A DNA stretch of 64,000 nucleotides from Bin80 sp965203305 (GTDB lineage Bacteria > Bacteroidota > Rhodothermia > Rhodothermales > Bin80). The position numbers were made by a program, and so were the translations under genes. Shown here piece by piece: positions 1-9,250 of this stretch (its first letter is position 1; each line of letters begins with the position of its first letter). Location: NCBI GenBank assembly GCA_965203305.1, contig OZ241874.1:2790001-2854000 (forward strand), written 5' to 3'. Under the pieces are notes generated by a model that had not been told where the DNA came from, searched no databases, and worked only from the letters and a program-made list of their open reading frames with translations.

Positions 1-300
1 GACATGGCCCAGCCGTCGCCAAAAACACAAGCAACCTCGCAGAAAGAACTCATGGCCGCGTTCGACGCAAACGAAATAAAATTGCGCACGACCTTGGAAT
101 CCGTGACTGTTGATACACTCGCCGAGCCTTGGACACTACACTATGGGGAGCAAGTGTATTTTACCGAACCCAAGGCAACGGTACTTCGTCGCTTCGGAAT
201 CAGCCATACGGTTCACCATAGAGCTCAACTGTCCATCTACTTGCGGATGAATGATATTCCACTCCCGCCAAGTTACGGTCCGAGTGCGGACGAACAATAG
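1..300 (+). CDS. DinB-like protein, 5'-truncated by window edge
   Basis: The open frame runs from the first base of the window, so the visible 98-99 codons are the C-terminal part of a longer gene (DinB-family proteins usually have about 150-170 residues). The tail holds HTVHHRAQLSIYLR followed by an LPPSYGPS segment, which matches the C-terminal helix of DinB/DUF664 four-helix-bundle proteins, where histidines bind a metal ion. The family includes thiol-transferase-like and stress-induced proteins; nothing here identifies the substrate. The internal ATG at position 4 need not be the true start. The next gene is convergent and lies only 4 bp away. Confidence 0.7.
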   Translation, partial: DMAQPSPKTQATSQKELMAAFDANEIKLRTTLESVTVDTLAEPWTLHYGEQVYFTEPKATVLRRFGISHTVHHRAQLSIYLRMNDIPLPPSYGPSADEQ

Positions 301-304
301 TTTT

Positions 305-1465
305 TTATCCGGCTGCAGGATAAGGCTCCCTGAGATACTTGCGAGCATTGGCGTGGCTTGATCCCCAGCGTTTCATGCCAAGGACCTCTTTATACTTGGC
401 GACCGCTCGCTCGCGCTCCCCCATCATGTCATAGGCGATTCCCTGATGAAGTTGTCCCGCCACCTTGAAGTAGCTGTCCGTATTCAGACGCGCGGTCAGT
501 GCCTCCAGGGACAACAGGTAGGACAAGGCAGCCGAGGCTTCCCGCTTCACGATGCGAGACCGTGCCAGGAAGTACAAAGCCTGCTCCGCCATGGAGTGAG
601 TATATCCGGTTTCCTGTGCCTTGTACCGTTTCAGGACCTCTGTGAAAACCGTATCGGAAGCCTGCCATTGATGCCATCCTGCATAGATTCTTCCTTCCAG
701 GGTATGAAAAAAGGAGTTGCCTGGATATCTGTCACGAAGCCATGAAATCTGCCGTACCGACTCCTGAAAATTTCTCTCGTACATGTAGTTGATCTGCACC
801 AGGAAGTACATGGCCTCCGTCTGCATGTAGTATCCGTCTCTGGCGGTTCGACGGAGTTCCTGCAACCCGCCTGCGCGGTTCCCCTTTGGAAGAAATGCCG
901 TGACTGGACGCAAATACGGATACCGTTCCGGGATCAGTGCTGCATAATACTGATACAGCCCGCGCCCCAGTGCAAAATCATGATTGGCTGAATCTGCATC
1001 AGCCACTGCCAGTACATAGTCCATTGCCCGTTTTCCATCTGCTGCCGCCCGAATCCAGTCGCGACGATTGGATCGCAAACGCCCACGGAATCCGAGCGCA
1101 ATTCCCTTGAAAAACATTGCATCAAAATCGTTCTGGTCTTCCCGCAACCGCCTGTCACTGCGCTCAATCACCTCTCCCATGGCCGCATAAAATGCCTCAT
1201 CATGTACTGTATCTGTCAAATCCGGCAGAATCGTCCACCACAGAGTAAGTGCTTCCAGGAATGGACCTATGGGATGATCGGAATACTGCTCCGAGATCAC
1301 CTGAAAATGCGAGTCTGCTTCCGCAAACCGGAGATCATACAATGCCTCCAGCCCGGCTTTGGCAGAGATTCGAACCCCTGGATTGTACAGGATGCCGGAT
1401 TGTGCCTCTGCGGGACAAGCAATCAGGGAAGCTCCGAGAAGTACAGCAAGGCACATGCGGCCCAT
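305..1465 (-). CDS. TPR-like lipoprotein of unknown function
   Basis: 386 aa, starting at ATG 1465. The N-terminus is a hydrophobic signal ending in LIAC (Cys17), which fits a lipobox, so it is probably an outer-membrane-anchored lipoprotein. The rest is a run of helical repeats (for example GLEALYDLRFAEADSHF and GIAYDMMGERERAVAKYKEV near the C-terminus), typical of tetratricopeptide scaffolds that hold protein complexes together. No catalytic motif is visible. It lies 10 bp downstream of bioY on the same strand and is probably cotranscribed with it, although no functional link to biotin is evident. Confidence 0.7.
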   Translation of the reverse strand: MGRMCLAVLLGASLIACPAEAQSGILYNPGVRISAKAGLEALYDLRFAEADSHFQVISEQYSDHPIGPFLEALTLWWTILPDLTDTVHDEAFYAAMGEVIERSDRRLREDQNDFDAMFFKGIALGFRGRLRSNRRDWIRAAADGKRAMDYVLAVADADSANHDFALGRGLYQYYAALIPERYPYLRPVTAFLPKGNRAGGLQELRRTARDGYYMQTEAMYFLVQINYMYERNFQESVRQISWLRDRYPGNSFFHTLEGRIYAGWHQWQASDTVFTEVLKRYKAQETGYTHSMAEQALYFLARSRIVKREASAALSYLLSLEALTARLNTDSYFKVAGQLHQGIAYDMMGERERAVAKYKEVLGMKRWGSSHANARKYLREPYPAAG

Positions 1466-1475
1466 TGCGTACCTC

Positions 1476-2048
1476 CTATCGTCCCCAGCGTCTTAAGCTG
1501 CCATACGTGAGTGAAAGAATCAGCACCTTGGCCGCATCAAATCCGACAAACCGAAGCCATCCAACCTCAATCGTATACCACCAGCTTTCGTGCTCTGCAG
1601 CAAAATGCAGCCAGAGTACCCCGCATGTGAAAAGGACGACAGATCCTGCGGCCACAGCAATCACGCCGCCAAACAGATCCGTTTTGCGCCTTCCCAGTAA
1701 TCCAGTCACATAAGCCGATAACGGCATCCCAAACAGGTACCCTGCACTGACTGCTGTTGTCAGGTACATCAGTCCATGTCCACTTCCAGCATAGACTGGC
1801 AAAAACATCCCCAGAAGCAGATACAACAGCATGGACAAGAAACCATTTCGTGCTCCCAGTACGAGGCCACTCCCGTATACAAAAAGGGTCTGGAGTGTAA
1901 TGGGGATTTCCCAGAGATAGATGCGTACCTGGGCACCAAATGCTGTTGCAACCGCAAAGAAGCCGATTGCAAGAACTTGAATAAGTACTGATGCCCTTTC
2001 GGGGGTCAGGGCATCAATCCAGTGGATTCGGGCCGATTGTACGGTCAT
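1476..2048 (-). CDS. bioY: BioY, substrate-binding subunit of ECF biotin transporter
   Basis: About 190 aa from ATG 2048; the frame is open 50 codons further upstream, but that part is not BioY-like. It has about six hydrophobic segments and the BioY core LLYLLLGMFLPVYAGSGHG, followed by YLTTAVSAGYLFGMPLSAYV. BioY is the S-component that captures biotin with high affinity, alone or with the BioM/BioN energising module; neither is present here. Biotin scavenging would supply carboxylases in a strain that may lack full synthesis. No upstream regulatory site was recognised. Confidence 0.9.
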   Translation of the reverse strand: MTVQSARIHWIDALTPERASVLIQVLAIGFFAVATAFGAQVRIYLWEIPITLQTLFVYGSGLVLGARNGFLSMLLYLLLGMFLPVYAGSGHGLMYLTTAVSAGYLFGMPLSAYVTGLLGRRKTDLFGGVIAVAAGSVVLFTCGVLWLHFAAEHESWWYTIEVGWLRFVGFDAAKVLILSLTYGSLRRWGR

Positions 2049-2629
2049 GGCATGTGAAGAAGACTGCAGACTACCCAAGTTACCAGATAAGAGGGACAGA
2101 TGTTCCTGCACATATACATCACGACATGTGAATTTGTAGAATTGAACAAGCAAGAAACCGATTCTTGTCTGCTGACTTTTTTCTGTTCCATTGCCCACCC
2201 TCCCCCTCTTTCCTCCGCTCGCCTTCCGGCCATGTAAACATGGACGCGATCAGGGCGGCATATGCTTCATCCTCATGGTACAGGATTCCGTCCGCCAGTA
2301 CAATAAGGAAACGATTCCGTGCCCCTCTTGCCATACTCATCCGTCAGTTTTTGGTGGACTTGCCCTCTTGTGACCCGCCGTCTGAACGGGCATGCCGGAG
2401 GAGGTCTGCGAAGTTGTCCTGTTCCCGCATACTCAGTCTGGCTACCCTCTGCCTGTGGCAGGCATTCTTTATGCCCCACCCCCGCCTCTACCCCTCATCT
2501 GTCATTTCGTTCCGATCCAGCCTTAGCTGTGGGATGGTGCCAATGTCAGTTGTCCCGCAGAGTTATGGGACAAAAGAGTTTGTCACTCCAATTTTATCGT
2601 TTCAGCCGTGTATTCAGCAATGCCTCTTA
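2049..2629. other. 581-bp stretch without a supportable gene
   Basis: This is the upstream region of bioY. On the minus strand, overlapping short frames between about 2480 and 2120 contain plausible protein-like strings (RNRFLIVLADGILYHEDEA) in two different frames. That could be a decayed gene fragment, but no family was recognised. No tRNA, hairpin terminator or repeat was seen. Confidence 0.4.
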
Positions 2630-4009
2630 TCATGTGTCCAATAGCGATGTAATGACCCCCTCAAAGAATCTTTTCCCAAAATCTTCAATACTGCTAAAAA
2701 GGGCTCGCCTGTGCTTCGGTCGAATGATAAAGCGTTCCTTCTTGATGGCATAACCAATTTCAACAATATCCATTGTGTTGTTCGGCCCCATGTTTTCAAG
2801 TCGCTCATAGTAGTATGAACCCAATGGCTCTTCACATGCAATATGGAGCGTGACCTGACACTGTCGTCCTAGCATCTGCCGGCTTGCTTTGCCGAAAAAG
2901 AACAGATACCTGGCGGCAGTCTTGTCCCTCTGCCAAAAATCAATGCGCAGAAACCAAGTCCGCTTGGCTGATTCTCCTGCACGTAATGCATCGTACTTCT
3001 CAAACCCAAGATTTCCAAAATCTTTAAAAAATAACTTGGCAACATGACCTGTCTTCTCATTGAGACTATCAACCATATCACATAGAGAACTCTTCAAAAG
3101 TTCCATGGCATTCTTCCATACCTCATATTCGTTCTCAGCCCTCAAACGTTCAGATTTAGAATATTTTTCCGCAAGAGTTCTTGTCCATTCCTCGCGAATT
3201 TCCATCTCTTTGGCCGCTGCCTCGTACTCTTCAAGGCTTTCTGAAATACATTCCGTAAGAAGCACAATGAATGGTGTCAAATCAGATGACTGTGACTGCT
3301 CAAGTGCATCATAATAACGAATCCGGTCTTCCTTGGAAATGATAGCAATCGGGAAGCCGTAACGCATCAGTAACAGGTTAAGAAGAAGGCGTGATACACG
3401 GCCATTCCCGTCAATGAAGGGATGAATCGTAACGAACCATGTGTGAGCAACCGCAGCAGCCAGCATACCTGATACACCTGCAAAACTCTCCTCTTCAGGC
3501 ATACTGGCCGTGGCCAGCCAAAGACCAAATTCTGCCATTTCTGCTGAAATAGACTCAGGACCCGGTGGGCTGTATTCGGAGCCACTAATTTGTACGGAGA
3601 CTGACCGATATTTGCCAGCCTCTTCAGAAATTCCACTCAGTACAAGCGCATGAATTTGGCGGATATCGATCTCTGAGACTGGGGTATTCGCACTCCCAGC
3701 AATTTCCTCAAAGAAGTCTAACGCATCAGACAGATTACGCGCTTCCGCCTGATCTTTAAGCGGAACACCTGTGATGGTGAGTCCAGATTCCACCACTTCT
3801 CTAGTTTCTCCGAGATTAAGCTTGTTCCCCTCTATGGCGTTGGAATGATAAATACTCTTGATCCGAAAGTACTTGCGAATCCGGTGAAGAACACCAGGAG
3901 AAAATTTCCCCCGCACTCGCATATTTTTTACACGTTTGGCAAGTTCTTCGAAGCTTTCGTGGCGAGCATCATCATAGGAATACGGAGTATCCTTTATATC
4001 AACATGCAT
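2630..4009 (-). CDS. Fic-domain AMP-transferase-like protein
   Basis: 459 aa from ATG 4009. The canonical Fic motif HPFIDGNGRVSR is at residues 196-207, with catalytic His196. The inhibitory motif (S/T)xxxE(G/N) appears upstream as SNAIEG at residues 56-61, making this a class II Fic protein in which the inhibitory helix precedes the active site. Fic enzymes move AMP or another phosphate-containing group from a nucleotide onto target hydroxyls. The roughly 200 C-terminal residues form an additional domain I do not recognise (KHRRALFSSIEDFGKRFF near the end), possibly for sensing or target choice. No antitoxin gene lies beside it, which fits intramolecular inhibition. Confidence 0.9.
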   Translation of the reverse strand: MHVDIKDTPYSYDDARHESFEELAKRVKNMRVRGKFSPGVLHRIRKYFRIKSIYHSNAIEGNKLNLGETREVVESGLTITGVPLKDQAEARNLSDALDFFEEIAGSANTPVSEIDIRQIHALVLSGISEEAGKYRSVSVQISGSEYSPPGPESISAEMAEFGLWLATASMPEEESFAGVSGMLAAAVAHTWFVTIHPFIDGNGRVSRLLLNLLLMRYGFPIAIISKEDRIRYYDALEQSQSSDLTPFIVLLTECISESLEEYEAAAKEMEIREEWTRTLAEKYSKSERLRAENEYEVWKNAMELLKSSLCDMVDSLNEKTGHVAKLFFKDFGNLGFEKYDALRAGESAKRTWFLRIDFWQRDKTAARYLFFFGKASRQMLGRQCQVTLHIACEEPLGSYYYERLENMGPNNTMDIVEIGYAIKKERFIIRPKHRRALFSSIEDFGKRFFEGVITSLLDT

Positions 4010-4437
4010 TTAACACCGACAGAAATGAGGAAGAGAGACTTCGAGAATCAGAAGATTCTGTCGCTCACGATACATTCAGGACAACTATGAATGGTCAGAC
4101 CTTTGCTTTATTTCCCAAATTATCGGGAGCTGCACATGCCAATTATGCTGTCCCTCCGTGCAGAAGATGATTCCGATCACCATAGCCAACATGATGTTGT
4201 TCTTCGCAAGTTTGGAATAGAATCATGAGGTTCTGAGAATCACGCAGCACATTAATCTTCGCCCCCAACCGAGCACCTGTGTTTGCAATTGCCATGTTCT
4301 TTAGCACAGGTTAAAAGTTGAGCACTGATACACTCTACGCCGAAGTGGTGCCATAAAAATGATCTGATTTCAGGTTGCTTTCTGCGGTACCTGCGGAATA
4401 CCTCTGCTTGCTTCCATACAGGTATACTGTAGTGCTG
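4010..4437. other. 428-bp intergenic region, no gene seen
   Basis: It lies upstream of the Fic gene and downstream of the 4438-4905 gene. Short frames on both strands have no family resemblance. No clear inverted repeat or RNA gene was found. The Fic promoter must lie in its left part. Confidence 0.4.
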
Positions 4438-4905
4438 TCATGGCATCAGGCGCCGCTTGCGTTTCGGACGGATTTCAAGTGCGCGTACCCCGTCAGGATG
4501 GAACTCACATAACACGGACTGAATCTTGTTCAGTATGCTCTCTGCTCCTAACGATCCTGTATGCACAAAAATGGCCTCATCGGAGGGATCTGTTGCAATC
4601 CAGGTGGTGTACCGCAGGACGCTGTCCAGAGAGTTGTCTATGTGGAGAGAGCTCGTCCTGTATGCCCTGCGCCCCGCACCAATCTCCCGAAGGTATCCTC
4701 CATCATATAACTTGACAACGACTTTTACGGGGAGATACCACCATGTGTGAACCGAAAACTGTTCTTTCCCCAGTCTGAACTCAAATTTTTGTACGTCCAG
4801 TCTTGAGGCACTCCCGCCCTTCTTGGCGGGCGAGCGGTACGCATCCGCATTAAAGTCGGATATCACTATCCATCCGGTCTCAGCAGGCAAAGTTCTTTTC
4901 TTCAT
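4438..4905 (-). CDS. Hypothetical protein, second of a coupled pair
   Basis: 155 aa from ATG 4905; an in-frame TTG at 4908 is an alternative start. Its ATG shares its A with the TGA of the preceding gene (TGATG), a sign of translational coupling. The sequence is soluble, with a Trp-containing beta-rich centre (FSVHTWWYLPVKVVVKLYDG) and a very basic C-terminus (RPKRKRRLMP) that could contact nucleic acid. I do not recognise the family. Its neighbours are small and equally unfamiliar, in an accessory stretch next to a Fic gene; a toxin-antitoxin or phage-remnant origin is possible but unproven. Confidence 0.55.
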   Translation of the reverse strand: MKKRTLPAETGWIVISDFNADAYRSPAKKGGSASRLDVQKFEFRLGKEQFSVHTWWYLPVKVVVKLYDGGYLREIGAGRRAYRTSSLHIDNSLDSVLRYTTWIATDPSDEAIFVHTGSLGAESILNKIQSVLCEFHPDGVRALEIRPKRKRRLMP

Positions 4906-5243
4906 CAAGTTTCCCGTTCTTGTTCAAGAGCTTCATAATTGAGCATGTTTTCCAAGTACTCAATCCGTTTGGAGCACTCATCTGCCCTTCGGTCCCATAC
5001 ACTTGCATGGAACAGCCTCCTGTGAAACTCCGCAAAGTCCAAATGCTCTGCCAGGATATGCTCTCTTGCGTACTCCGCCAGCAGTCTGTTTCCGTCTGCC
5101 AACCGCTGGTACTCGTCCGGCAAGGTGCGTAGCCAAAAGACAACATCTGCACAGAGTAACTCCTGTGCTTCATCTGGTCGGTCCCAGTCACTCGTACAAT
5201 TTTCAGGAAAGTCAACGAATTCCCTATGCCTCCTCAAGTCCAT
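4905..5243 (-). CDS. Small acidic helical hypothetical protein
   Basis: 112 aa from ATG 5243. It is rich in charged helical residues (EYLENMLNYEALEQERET at the C-terminus), with no signal peptide or membrane segment. It overlaps the next gene by one base (TGATG), so the two products are probably made in a fixed ratio and may interact: this one acidic, its partner with a strongly basic tail. No family was recognised. Confidence 0.55.
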   Translation of the reverse strand: MDLRRHREFVDFPENCTSDWDRPDEAQELLCADVVFWLRTLPDEYQRLADGNRLLAEYAREHILAEHLDFAEFHRRLFHASVWDRRADECSKRIEYLENMLNYEALEQERET

Positions 5244-5310
5244 GATTTTAGCTTGCGACTTATACAGTTTCTGTCTGGAAAGCCAGAATATACGGATTTA
5301 CGCAGGGATT

Positions 5311-5649
5311 TTATTCTGCTGTCATCCCCTGCCCTCTCCCTGACTGCTTGGGAATTGCTTCTGCCAGCATTCTCACTTTCTGGTGTAGCGTGTTGCCTGT
5401 GAACCAGTTCGGATCATCCTCCATCAAGACAGTCGGATTTCTGGGCAGAACAAGCGTCCCGTTATAGTCTGTCGCAATGGAGTGAGGCAAACAGAATCTC
5501 CAGCCATCATACGCACACTTGAACAAATCCATGCCATTGTCCACATCGCAATGCTCTCGTAGCCAGCCAAGGGCATCCTGGTCGTCTAACAGATGGATGC
5601 CCCATTCAAGTGTTTTAGAACGGAATAATGCGTTTGAGATATTACACAT
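5311..5649 (-). CDS. Hypothetical protein, possibly 5'-truncated
   Basis: 112 aa counted from ATG 5649; a TTG five codons earlier lies inside a repeat end. The sequence (DALGWLREHCDVDNG, KCAYDGWRFCLPHSIATDY) is compact and soluble, with several Trp and Cys residues, but I do not recognise it. The bases just upstream read as the end of the 94-bp repeat family found elsewhere in the window (TTGCAAGAACCTCTT on the coding strand). The original N-terminus may therefore have been replaced or cut off by a repeat insertion. It heads the same-strand cluster 5649-4438. Confidence 0.4.
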   Translation of the reverse strand: MCNISNALFRSKTLEWGIHLLDDQDALGWLREHCDVDNGMDLFKCAYDGWRFCLPHSIATDYNGTLVLPRNPTVLMEDDPNWFTGNTLHQKVRMLAEAIPKQSGRGQGMTAE

Positions 5650-5672
5650 AAGAGGTTCTTGCAAAAAATGGT
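5650..5672 (+). repeat. Single end of the 94-bp GGCTCTTGCAAAA repeat
   Basis: The segment AGAGGTTCTTGCAAAAAATGG matches the outer end of the dispersed 94-bp repeat. No matching second end was found about 94 bp downstream, so this is a fragment. Confidence 0.4.
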
Positions 5673-5915
5673 ACAGGAATCAACGAAAATCACGATGCCA
5701 AAATGCCACCAAACGCAGGATGGCGGAGTCTGCAGATTGTATCTCCAGAATGACCAGACAATCAGATGGAGACATGTGCAAACCTGTGACAGAATGATCA
5801 TGCGCCTCAGAATAGCCACAAAATACCGAATAGAATAAGGGATGTAGGGATTGGTACCAATGATTCCCCTATTACTGTCTTATCTTATTGTGAAATCATC
5901 CACTCGCTTACTATC

Positions 5916-7319
5916 ATGCTGCGCACTGTCTGCACTCTCGTATGGATTGCTTCCTGTCTTGTCCCAATCAGCCATGCACAGGAATGGAAACCTCTTGTGG
6001 AGGGAGATGAACTCTCGCAATGGAGAACACTGGGCGGAAATGCTACCTTCACCGCCTCCGGTGGGGAGATCACAGGAACCACAGTCGCAAATACGCCAAA
6101 CACATTCCTGGCTACACAGAAACCCTATGACGATTTTGCACTCCGTGTTGAACTGTGGGTAGATCCAGACATCAACTCGGGGATTCAGATCCGGAGTGAA
6201 TCCAGAGAAGACTACCTGAATGGCCTCGTGCATGGATACCAGGTAGAGATTGATCCAAGTGCCAGAGCCTGGAGTGGCGGAATTTATGATGAGGGGCGAA
6301 GAGGCTGGCTATACCCCCTGTCCGTGAATGAAGACTGCCGCACAGCCTTCAATCCCCTGGGATGGAACCACTACTATGTGGAGGCCATCGGACATTCACT
6401 CCGAACATGGGTGAATGATGTTCCCTGTGCAGCACTGTATGATGACATGACTTCCTCCGGTTTTATTGCACTGCAGGTACATAGCGTACCTGATTCCAGT
6501 CTGGCTGGACGAAATGTGCGCTGGCGCAACATCCGAATTATGGAAGAGGGAGTAAAACCACGCCCGTGGACAAGCAATTATGTTGTCAACCTCGTGCCCA
6601 ATTCGCTCAGTGAACAGGAAATAAACCAGGGATTCACTCTTCTCTTTGATGGAAATTCAACAGAGGGCTGGCGGGGGGCAGGCAGGGAAACCTTCCCTGA
6701 GAAAGGCTGGAAGATCGTGGATAGAATCCTGATGGTGGAATCCTCTGGAGGAGCGGAAGCTGCCTACGGAGGAGATATTGTCACTGTGGATGAATACTCC
6801 ACCTTTGAATTCAGTCTGGATTTCAAGCTCACCGAAGGGGCAAACAGCGGGATCAAATACTTCATCACGGAATCTTATGGCAGCGATGCCTCTGCTATCG
6901 GCCTTGAGTATCAGCTTCTTGATGATGATGAGCATCCTGATGCTGATCAGGGAGCGGCTGGGAACCGAACCCTGGGATCACTCTATGACCTGATCCCTGC
7001 AGACAAGGGAAAAACCGTCAACAAACCCGGCCAGTGGAACCGGGCCCGTATTGTTGTAAGCGGTACTCGCATAGACGAGAGAGTGACAGGGAGCACTATG
7101 AAGCGGTCGGAATTTGCAGGCGCTCATGTAGAACACTGGCTCAATGATCGCAAAGTACTGAAATACAACCGGGGGACTCCCGTATTTGATGCACTGGTAG
7201 CCCGAAGCAAATATGTTGTATGGGACGGGTTTGGACATTGGCCTCAGGGACATATCCTTCTGCAGGACCATGGGGACGAGGTGCATTTTCGCAGCATCAA
7301 AATTCGAAGAATTGACTAG
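5916..7319 (+). CDS. Secreted protein with two DUF1080 (3-keto-disaccharide hydrolase-like) domains
   Basis: 467 aa with a cleavable signal peptide (ends SHAQ). Two tandem DUF1080/PF06439 jelly-roll domains occupy roughly residues 25-215 and 240-467. Each shows the typical pattern: a W or GW near the start (GWRGAGRETFPEKGWKIVD), a central NSGI repeat (INSGIQIRSE and ANSGIKYFITES), then HGYQVEID or GLEYQLLDD, and a final R..I.I strand. The family cleaves 3-keto glycosides or binds glycans in the periplasm or outside the cell. The downstream Gfo/Idh oxidoreductase fits a pathway that oxidises sugars at C3 before cleavage. Having two domains in one chain may combine binding and catalysis. Confidence 0.85.
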   Translation: MLRTVCTLVWIASCLVPISHAQEWKPLVEGDELSQWRTLGGNATFTASGGEITGTTVANTPNTFLATQKPYDDFALRVELWVDPDINSGIQIRSESREDYLNGLVHGYQVEIDPSARAWSGGIYDEGRRGWLYPLSVNEDCRTAFNPLGWNHYYVEAIGHSLRTWVNDVPCAALYDDMTSSGFIALQVHSVPDSSLAGRNVRWRNIRIMEEGVKPRPWTSNYVVNLVPNSLSEQEINQGFTLLFDGNSTEGWRGAGRETFPEKGWKIVDRILMVESSGGAEAAYGGDIVTVDEYSTFEFSLDFKLTEGANSGIKYFITESYGSDASAIGLEYQLLDDDEHPDADQGAAGNRTLGSLYDLIPADKGKTVNKPGQWNRARIVVSGTRIDERVTGSTMKRSEFAGAHVEHWLNDRKVLKYNRGTPVFDALVARSKYVVWDGFGHWPQGHILLQDHGDEVHFRSIKIRRID

Positions 7320-7430
7320 CAACCCCGGTATGTGCCTGCGTTTTGTAGAGCCATCTCAACTCCTGTCAGGGAATGCAAAATCCAGACAGTTCCTGAAAGC
7401 TGTTATGGTCCAACCCTGGATCCTCTCATA

Positions 7431-8426
7431 ATGAGGGAGAAACATCTTCGCTGGGGTATTCTGTCCTGTGCCCGCATTGCACGGCAGAAAGTGATTTCTG
7501 CCATCCAGAACAGTCAGTTCGGGTCTGCAGTCGCGATTGCCTCTCGCAATTGCAATACGGCTTGTCAGGTTGCACAGGAACATGAAATCCCCGCCGTCTG
7601 CCTCACCTATGACGATCTCATCCACTTGGAAACCATTGATGCCGTTTACATCCCTCTGCCAAATCACTTGCATGTAGAATGGGCATGCAAAGCGATCAAA
7701 GCAGGCAAACATGTGTTGTGCGAAAAACCTCTGGGACTCAATGAATCCGATGTGCTGCGCCTCCAGAGTGTGTCTGAACAGCATCCCCGACACCTTGTCG
7801 CAGAGGCATTTATGTACCGGCATCACCCCCAATGGATCCATGTACACAAATTCGTTCACTCCGGGGAGATTGGTAAACTCCGGAGTATCCATACACACTT
7901 CTCCTACAGTAACCTGGATGCAGGTAACATTCGAAATAAACCAGAGTTTGGAGGCGGTGCACTCATGGATATTGGGTGCTACGGGATTTCAGTTGCTCGC
8001 TGGCTCTATGGGGCAGAGCCAACGCGAGTATGTGCTCGGATGGAGCGTCACCCGGAATTCAGGACGGACACCTCTGCAAGTATTCTGCTGGATTTTCCGC
8101 GAGGCAGCGCAACGATCACCTGCGGGACGCAGATGCAACGATCCCAGTCTGTTATGATTACCGGAAGCTCCGGCCGCATTGTCCTGTACTCTCCATTCGT
8201 TGTCTTGCCGGGCGAGAGTGCCTCTCTGGAGCTAGAAAAAGGTACGGATATCGTCATCCATAAAATTGCACCGGCAAACCAGTTCTCGGAGCAGTTTGAT
8301 ACATTTGCCTCCGCTGTATGTGGAGAGGCATGTTTCTCTACTCCTGTTGCTGACTCTCTGCGTAACATGCGTGTCATTGACGCGTGCTTTCGGAGTACCG
8401 AGGAGAGGGCATGGATCACATGCTGA
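7431..8426 (+). CDS. Gfo/Idh/MocA family oxidoreductase
   Basis: 331 aa from ATG 7431; the frame is open 33 codons upstream, but only from here does the Rossmann strand start (LRWGILSCARIARQKV). The EKPLGL motif that positions the catalytic Lys is present (HVLCEKPLGL), followed by the dimerisation and substrate domain with GGGALMDIGCYGI. These enzymes oxidise or reduce sugars and inositols with NAD(P). Lying 111 bp behind the DUF1080 gene, it is a good candidate for interconverting a sugar and its 3-keto form, but the substrate cannot be read from sequence. Confidence 0.85.
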   Translation: MREKHLRWGILSCARIARQKVISAIQNSQFGSAVAIASRNCNTACQVAQEHEIPAVCLTYDDLIHLETIDAVYIPLPNHLHVEWACKAIKAGKHVLCEKPLGLNESDVLRLQSVSEQHPRHLVAEAFMYRHHPQWIHVHKFVHSGEIGKLRSIHTHFSYSNLDAGNIRNKPEFGGGALMDIGCYGISVARWLYGAEPTRVCARMERHPEFRTDTSASILLDFPRGSATITCGTQMQRSQSVMITGSSGRIVLYSPFVVLPGESASLELEKGTDIVIHKIAPANQFSEQFDTFASAVCGEACFSTPVADSLRNMRVIDACFRSTEERAWITC

Positions 8427-8884
8427 TCCGTAAAAATCTGTTTCCCGATCAGCCCGTCCGGGATCTGCTTATGATGAACTCACGGTATCTCTGGACATAA
8501 ACCATCGCTTCACTCCGATTCCTCAGTTCTGAGTTATCTATCTTGGAATCCTGTCAAATCTACCACACAAGATACTTTGAACACGAGGTTTGGGACCAGT
8601 GCCTTGCATGTGGACAAGAAGGAAGTTATCCTACCTGCCCCCTGTCTTGTACACCTTGGGTAACAAGAAGTAAAATAACACGGTAAATATGAAAATGGAG
8701 TAGTACGGCAACCTGTCGTACAAAAACCACCCCAACGCACCCCAGAGCATTATGCCCAAAAGGAAACACAAGAAAAGTCTACTCATCTGCGACTCAAGTT
8801 GAAGTCATGCGCACATGTTTCGAACCCATGCGCATATGAAAAGTTCTCGTCTTATTACAGTTTTTCAGCCTCTCCCACGCCCAG
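8427..8884. other. 458-bp intergenic region, no gene seen
   Basis: Only short, Cys-rich shadow frames are present. No convincing terminator, repeat or RNA gene was recognised between the oxidoreductase gene and the small minus-strand frame at 8885. Confidence 0.4.
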
Positions 8885-9142
8885 CTATCCCTCAAGGGCA
8901 TCACGCAAAATAACAAACCTGGTGGAGTCATAGGTAGCTTTAAGAATATCAAGAGTCAAGCTACGAAATGTGATCTTGACAGATTTTCCCAGATCGTACT
9001 GCATATCCAAAGTAAAACTGGATCGTATAGTCCTCCCTTCGAATTCGTGGTAGGTTAGATGAATGAAGGAGCTATATCGCCCCTGTATACAAGTTGCTCT
9101 CCACACTAAATTTATGGAAGATCCAATTAAGTCAACAACCAT
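8885..9142 (-). CDS. Possible small hypothetical protein
   Basis: 85 aa from ATG 9142. The composition is protein-like and beta-rich (TIRSSFTLDMQYDLGKSVKITFRSL), with no signal or known motif. It is divergent from the ATPase-nuclease pair that starts at 9251 and could share its control region. It is supported only by composition and an ATG start. Confidence 0.35.
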   Translation of the reverse strand: MVVDLIGSSINLVWRATCIQGRYSSFIHLTYHEFEGRTIRSSFTLDMQYDLGKSVKITFRSLTLDILKATYDSTRFVILRDALEG

Positions 9143-9250
9143 GTCTGCCCACGAATATGAGATCAGCGTTGTCCTGAAACCTCATGGAATAAGTACAAAG
9201 CATCAACACATGCCCTGCTGTGTACAATAGAACCAACTGACCTTGATGCA

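Noticed and set aside
1367..1380. GATTCGAACCCC resembles a tRNA T-arm
   Set aside because: No cloverleaf can be built around it and it lies in the coding sequence of the TPR lipoprotein.
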